The notes under the pieces: model-generated
The model's database searches: none
Told to the model about the DNA's origin: nothing
Seen by the model: only the letters and a program-made list of their open reading frames with translations
Program-made: the position numbers and the translations under genes
Part shown: one piece after another, positions 58,590-64,000 of the stretch
Numbering within the stretch: position 1 is the first letter of the stretch
Layout of the letters: each line of letters begins with the position of its first letter
Assembly: GCA_009809945.1 (NCBI GenBank)
Contig: WTPW01000367.1
Location: 227,182-291,181, forward strand
Source: Gigaspora margarita
Taxonomy: Eukaryota; Glomeromycota; Glomeromycetes; Diversisporales; Gigasporaceae
Direction of reading: 5' to 3'
DNA: 64,000 nt

Positions 58590-61500
58590 TCATAAATAAT
58601 TCTCTTGAATAATTTGATCTTTTACAAACTTTTCATCTATGATTTGTTTGCAAAAATTATTAATTGAACATCCTATTTCCGTCAAACTTTCCACCAAATA
58701 ATCAAGATAATATTCTTTGGCATATAATTCACTTTTTTCAAAACTTTTCAATAATTCTTCACTTAATTGCAATTCATCAGAAAGCTTTTTCCAAAGTTCT
58801 ATAGTATCTAATAAAAATTTATATATTAGTAATAATTAGCATAATATTGTATTATTAAAGTATAAATAAAAAATACCCAATATTTTTTGAATATCCAAAA
58901 ATTTCAATCTATTTGTTGCATATTCTAATTCAGTAGCCAAATCATATACTAATTTTAGCCCGATAATTTGGAGAAAATTTGAATAGATTTCTTTTTGTAT
59001 CTAAAAAGTAAAACAATGTAAGTAAAACATTATTAAAAATTAAATATTAATTTTTTACCTTTTTCTTTTCTTTAGAATTTGAAAAAAATCTTTTTGGTTT
59101 AATTTCTTCAGACATACGACGTAAGTTTGTTTTTTTATCGGCAATTTTAGTTAATATTTCTTCTTGGATCGCAAAAAACAAGTGACTATCTTCTATCTTA
59201 CTAATAAAATTACTAAGATCTTCAAATTTGTTAGTAATTTTAGTACAACAATTAATCCATTCAGGTAAGTTTTTATCAATTTCGCCAACTTTTAAATTAA
59301 TTTCATTTGAAATGCTTTCCAAATCATTATTTTTCAATTTCTCAACCAGTAAAAAAATTCCAGTAGTCTTTAGAGTAGCTAAGCAGGAAAGAATCACAAA
59401 TTTTAAATCGATAATTTGGTTAAGATCATCAATTTTCAAAGCTTTTTCATCAAAATCTTTAAAATAGTTAAGTGGATCTTTAATTTTTTGAAGATATTCT
59501 TGAAAATCTTGAAAATAATCTTTAAAATAGTTAAGTGGATCTTCAATTTTTTTAAGATATTCTTGAAAAACTTGAAAATATTCTTGATGATCTAATATTT
59601 CTGGTAATTTTTTCACTTCGCCTATTGCATTTTCCAATTGCTCTTGAAGATTTTCTGGCAGTTCATAATTTTCACTTACTATAAGCACCTATATATTGCA
59701 GGCAATGTTATATTACATATTAATTATCAGATTTGTAATTTATTATTATATTTCATATCCAATAATTTGAAAATATACTTACATGCTGTAATTATTAAGC
59801 ACATTGATTAGATTATTAAAATTTGGATTTTAATAAGTTAGTATTGTTTGAAATTTATACTCACTTTCTGTAATTTTTTCTGTAATTTACAAAATTGATA
59901 GAAAAAAATATTAATTATGAAATTGTTAAAATACTATCTCTGACAAGACTAAAACATATTTTATGATAATTTTCAATTTCTGACGAAACTTTGATAATTA
60001 ATAAAACCCTTAAAGAACAGTAAATAATTAAACAAATACAATGCAATTAATAAATGAATAAATTTTTTTAAATCAATATACGGCATCTTTCATTTTGGAT
60101 GCCTTATTTTTTGCAAACTCAGAAATTCTCTATATCATGCTTATTCTGTAATATTACAGAATTTCTACTTTGTAGGAAATAAGGAACCGAATATGAAAGA
60201 TCTCATTTACAGTTGAAAATGGGTAACAAATTAATAATATGCAGAAGATTAGCAATAAATTATATGTCTAGGTATCTGGTTGCTAATTTTGCCAATATCA
60301 AACGCGATTTTATTTTTATTAAGCAAACGTACTTATGATAATAAATGATGCCGCTGAACCTGGAAATGGATGAAAGTTTTATTTAAGAATATAAACCTTG
60401 ATCTTTTATTACCCAAATCATAACTACAAAAAAAAAAAGATGCTTCCAAAAAATTTTAAAAATTTTGTTTTAAAATAAATTCCAAGCTTTAGCCGCAACA
60501 AATAAATCGGTTAATAAATAACTCATAAAAATTTACCATAAACATATTATAAGCTTGTTTACTTAATATGCTTTAATTTATTCGCCTAAAAAATTGCATT
60601 GTAAAAATTCGGTATATGTCTGAACAGTCATTTAATACATTGAAGCTTAATAAACCCTTTTTTTTTTTTTTTTTTTACTAAACGAAAATTCTTTAATAAA
60701 AATATTAGCAGTGATGAATTTACATTTATAATTACAGAAACTGGGCTGTAAACAATATACATAGTTCACTGCGCCCTAGTCTGTAAAATTATCATCATTG
60801 CTGATATTAAAATTAATAATATTATAAATTTGCCTAATGCTGAAATTTGACCCATTTAATATACAATTTTAAAATTTTGGAATAAATTATTTATTCCACA
60901 TAATCAATTGCAGAATTGAGTTTAAGTGGGTTTTGTAGATTTCATTATATTTAAATAGTACCTCAAATTTCAGCTTTAACTCTCATAATTATTAACATAA
61001 ACAAATGCTTCATTAATCGACATAGTTTCGTCTTTCATATATGTTTCGTCATTTACAGTAGTTGCAAAAAAATATCCGGAAATAATTGTTCGCGTCATAC
61101 GTTCCATAAATCGAGAATTGCCGAACCGATTTTAGTGATTTAGTGCTTAAACAAATGCTTCAGACTGTAGGGTTCATTTAAATTAGAGGGGCAGGCGAAT
61201 CGTCCCAATGATGTTACGGCTTAAGTCGTAACTGGTTAAAGTTATGCTGTAACTAGTTACGGCAATATTGGGACGATTCGCCTGCATCTCTAATTTAAAT
61301 ATAATATGATAGTAATGGATCTGCCATTCTCGAAATATATTTCATACGGATATTTCATGAATGACTAATCTGTCTTCAATGAATGCTATAAGCGTTAGCA
61401 TTCGTTTAAATCCAAAAATATCAAAACAGATCAGCCATTCTTGGAATATTGACGTATCACTGCGAATAATCATCCATCGTGTAAGACTAATCCATTTTCG

Positions 61501-64000
61501 ATAATTTGAACTTAAACGAATCTTACAACGTTCTCGTTAAACCAAATCAAAGAATAAATAATTTATCTATTCTTAAAATTCGGCAAAATTTGTTGTATTT
61601 TATTTTTCCAGATCTTTTTTGCAGCCACTGTACGTATCAATCATAAATTGTTTCGTCAGATGTTGATTGCGAAGAATATAAGTACTATTAAAAGGTTATT
61701 CTTACGTCCTACAGTATAATTTTATAATTAATTAGAGTTTACGAAATTAATAATTATTAAATTTATGATGTTCGCCACTCATAATGAGTATTTTCAAAAA
61801 ATTTATACCCACTTCCTGTAATTAAATTTATCGGGAGAAATTATTATGAAATTCTGATCCTAAAAATGAATATTACTGAATTTTTTATACACACATTCTG
61901 GATATTAATTAAAATAATGAACATTAATTTAATCATTCCAATAAAAAATAAATGATATGATAAATTTATATTTACTTTCTGAAATTATATAATCGATTAG
62001 AATGTTATTAATTTATTGTGAAATTCAATTTAATAATTTGAATCCGTACTTTCTGGAAATTATACATATAATAATTTAGAGTAATTAAATAATAGATTAT
62101 GAAATTTTAATAATATATTTATAATTTTACTCACAAACTATAAATTTGCATTTTAATACAACCGATTAAAAATTTTGTGATTATTAGCTCAAATCTTGTA
62201 AATAAGTGCAATAAAACTTACGACCTGAAAGTTAATCCAATTAATTGAGCATCTATTTAATATTTATACTTAATAAAAGTAGTCAAATATTATACTTACA
62301 CCTACAGAGCAATTTATGCAAATAATTAGAATATCTTAGCATCATTTATGATATCAGTTTATCGCGGTCTGCAAAATTTTGCGGACCATTAAAAAGAAAT
62401 CATAGGATTGTTAGACGATTTCCGATTTCTGATTTTTTTATGTAATTACACAAGAGGTTATTGAAATTAAGCTGTAAATAAGGAACAGCAAATATACATA
62501 TATCTATTATACGTTAACGGTAAGAAATCAGAAATCAACTTTTTAATGGCCTGTAAGATTGACAAACTTTTGCAAACCCAATAATTAATAACGACAATAT
62601 CAAAATTTATACTTACTCTCTAGCAATTGATGTAAGTATTTATTATTATTAAATTAATTTTATTAATAAAAATGAGTTTTTTTTCACTTACTTTCTGATA
62701 ATTCATACAGTATAATTAATTGAAATATCAATTATTTATAAATAAAATCGTTATTTAAATCTATACTTACGATCTAAAAATTTGCATAATTAATTGAACA
62801 ATTCATTATATTAATCAGATTAAATAAATTGAAAATTTCACTTATTGTGTTAATTATTGTTAATTTTATTGTATTCCTATTCATATATTATTGAAGCTTA
62901 TACTCACATCCTACGTAGCAAATTTTTTATTAATTAGAATTCAGCATAATTAATAATTTAGAATTTATATTGAAGATGTCTATACTCACGCCCTGTAATT
63001 TGTAATCGATTTAAGTAATTTATAATTTAATCAATAAATATCATTCATTAGTGCATTTAATTAATTTATTATTTTATGAATCAATGAACTTTATACTTAC
63101 ATCCTGTAATTTATGTAATCGATTAGTGCATTTGATTAATTTATAAATTTATAAATAAATAATATCATTGAAATTTATACTCAACACTCTTTAATTTATG
63201 TAATTGATTGGAATCTTAATTATTATAAGATTATAATTTAATAATAAATAAATATCGTTAGAATTTATACTTACTCTCTGTTATATAATTTTGTTGGAGT
63301 ATTAAAGAATTTCCTTAAAATTATAATTTAATACGTTGTATATATCATTGAAATTTATACTCACATACTGTAATTATGTAATCAATTGAAGCATTGATTA
63401 ATTTATAGCCCAATAAATAAAGATTATTAAATTTTATACTCACTTTCTACAATTTATAATGTTAATTTATAATTTAACGTTAATAAATAAATATCATTAA
63501 AATATATATACTTACATACTGTATTTATGTAATTGATTAGAGTAATAATGGTTATTATAATTTAATAAATAAACACTTTTAAATTTATACTTACACCCTG
63601 CAATTTGTGACCGAACGGAGTATTGATAAATTTATATAATTTATAATAAATAAATGCAGTAGCTTATGATGGGATGTCCGGAGCATTATTTATTACACAT
63701 ATAAAAAGATCCGAAAGTTCTGGAATTTCAAGTGATCAATATCACATGTTCAAAGAACGGAATGACATTTATCTGTATGATAATGGTCTTCTTCACTCCG
63801 GACCAAAATAATACCATAAAAAAGACCCAAAAAATTTTACAATTTCATGGATCAAAAATTTCAAGCTGATCTCAGCATAAGCTACCATAGTAAATATTAT
63901 TAAAATGTATACTCACGCTCTGTAATCAGAGCGTTGATTAATTTATAATTCAACGAATAAATATCATTGAATTTAAAATATCATTGAAATTTATACTCAC
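58590..64000 (-). CDS. Gene with three 3' exons and a 5' series of single-codon micro-exons (5' end outside window)
   Basis: 3' exons: A 59688-59059 (210 codons), B 59000-58877, C 58807-58590. The joins are AAG|GTAAAA...TTTTTAG|ATA (58-bp intron, phase 0) and TTGG|GTATTT...TATTAG|AT (69 bp, phase 1). The 323 residues are Leu/Lys/Glu-rich and helical, with a 21-residue tandem repeat (YFQDFQEYLQKIKDPLN type) near the start, then NQIIDLKFVILSCLATL and a KRFFSNSKEKKK basic stretch; no family recognised. Exon A has no ATG; it starts behind a good acceptor, TATATAG|GTG, and upstream lie the three-base candidate exons described in the next entry, which join to it in phase 0. The start codon is therefore expected beyond 64000. 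Introns between micro-exons are 62-111 bp except where MITEs have landed. The function is unknown; whether the product is secreted cannot be seen without the first exon. Confidence 0.65.
59868..61806. other. Long (1.9-kb) interruption of the micro-exon series
   Basis: No AG|NNN|GT unit of the family is seen here; the normal spacing is about 82 bp on either side, so this looks like one intron enlarged by insertions. Contents: a T-run of about 19 at 60657-60675 (poly(A) in the gene's orientation), the hairpin word TTCTGTAATATTACAGAA at 60145-60162, and the TA-flanked MITE at 61186-61290. Confidence 0.5.
61186..61290. mobile_element. 105-bp TA-flanked MITE in a large intron
   Basis: The ends GAGGGGCAGGCGAATCGTCC and, inverted, GAGATGCAGGCGAATCGTCC are flanked by TA. 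The inner palindromic words are GTAACTGGTTAAAGTTA/GTAACTAGTTACGG. Non-coding. Confidence 0.8.
62366..62578. mobile_element. 213-bp foldback MITE within a micro-exon intron
   Basis: The left arm GGTCTGCAAAATTTTGCGGA then CCATTAAAAAG pairs with the right arm (inverted) GGTTTGCAAAAGTTTGTCAA then CCATTAAAAAG. Inner arms have GATTTCTGATTT. Removing it leaves an intron of about 100 bp between the units at 62617 and 62300, the usual size, so it entered an existing intron. Confidence 0.7.
63659..63885. mobile_element. 227-bp MITE within a micro-exon intron
   Basis: The inverted ends GTAGCTTATGATGGGAT and GTAGCTTATGCTGAGAT are about 10 bases perfect, then diverged. It lies between the GGT unit (63595) and the AGC unit (63917); without it the spacing is about 92 bp, as elsewhere in the series. 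Confidence 0.65.

Larger units (their letters stand above)
59783..64000 (-). other. Tandem series of three-nucleotide candidate micro-exons
   Basis: Sites of form AG|NNN|GTRAGTATA on the minus strand, 5' to 3': donor only at 63995-64000; AGC 63917-63919; GGT 63595-63597; TAT 63516-63518; AAA 63444-63446; TAT 63365-63367; AGA 63275-63277; AGT 63186-63188 (acceptor AAG, donor GTTGAG); GAT 63101-63103; GGC 62990-62992; GAT 62908-62910; ACA 62846-62848 (splice dinucleotides lost); ATC 62771-62773; AAA 62692-62694; AGA 62617-62619; two-base GT 62300-62301; GTC 62222-62224; TTT 62135-62137; AAA 62050-62052 (donor GTACGG); AAA 61976-61978; AAT 61895-61897; GAA 61813-61815; AAA 59865-59867; CAT 59783-59785. 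Introns share GTRAGTATAAATTTCAATGA near the donor, with CTAAT/TTAAC-like branch sites and TTACAG acceptors, so they are homologous tandem copies; the triplet between them is the variable part. Confidence 0.7.

Noticed and set aside
62846-62848. A U12-type AT-AC splice site at this unit
   Set aside because: The AT would be the donor of one intron and the AC the acceptor of the other, so neither intron would be AT-AC at both ends. Point-mutational decay is simpler.
59783-64000. The right-end repeat as a simple intergenic satellite
   Set aside because: A satellite would not be expected to keep GT and AG at fixed places while varying only the three bases between them and the intron length, nor to stay stop-free in the one phase that joins the downstream ORF. 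It stays as the main competing explanation until cDNA is seen.

Overview
The window is very AT-rich eukaryotic DNA. Short GT-AG introns (58-94 bp), a BTB-TPR protein, a von Willebrand A/alpha-kinase pseudogene, Helitron and DIRS-like relics, and a transposase-like family that I recognise from Rhizophagus-type genomes all point to an arbuscular mycorrhizal fungus (Glomeromycotina, Rhizophagus-like). That assignment is inference from gene families and base composition; there is no rRNA or other marker here. The sequence has a few ambiguous bases (N) at 273-543 and one near 33,510.

Layout. 1-2.9 kb: a decayed Helitron Rep/helicase N-terminal region on the minus strand, split by a TA-flanked inverted-repeat element. 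4.46-5.52 kb: an unrecognised two-exon minus-strand gene, probably broken. 7.0-9.2 kb: TTTCGG/CGAAAC-rich repeats and a Mutator-like foldback element with a nested 152-bp hAT MITE. 9.77-12.37 kb: a VWA/alpha-kinase pseudogene split by a 1.1-kb hAT element that itself holds a second foldback element. 12.4-18.1 kb: intergenic DNA with several inverted-repeat elements. 18.13-20.03 kb: an intact BTB-BACK-TPR gene with one intron. 20.1-27.5 kb: intergenic DNA with MITEs and a young polyadenylated retrocopy. 27.8-32.2 kb: a relic DDE-transposase-like gene. 32.5-35.5 kb: foldback elements and an array of palindromic repeats. 35.51-43.35 kb: a full-length but dead LINE (ORF1 with RRM-like regions; ORF2 with endonuclease, RT and RNase H) bounded by a 15-bp target duplication. 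44-49 kb: MITEs and a tRNA-headed SINE. 51.4-57.4 kb: a DIRS-like tyrosine-recombinase retroelement relic, a short non-autonomous partner carrying a hairpin array, and an older decayed copy.

58.59-64.0 kb is the most remarkable part. A minus-strand gene has three ordinary 3' exons (323 codons plus stop). Upstream of them lies a tandem series of at least 22 three-nucleotide candidate micro-exons. Nearly all are of the form AG|NNN|GT and sit about 62-111 bp apart. The NNN is variable, while donor GT and acceptor AG are kept. Read in phase 0 the triplets contain no stop and join in frame to the downstream ORF. The series runs off the right edge of the window.

A second recurrent theme is foldback elements with different terminal sequences that carry short telomere-like (TTAGGG/CCCTAA) stretches at their centres; seven examples are listed. 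A third is a palindromic cassette centred on CTCTCgaNGAGAG that recurs inside several distinct repeat families. Stop codons in the LINE and transposase relics are largely explained by C-to-T or G-to-A changes, which suggests methylcytosine deamination or a RIP-like process.
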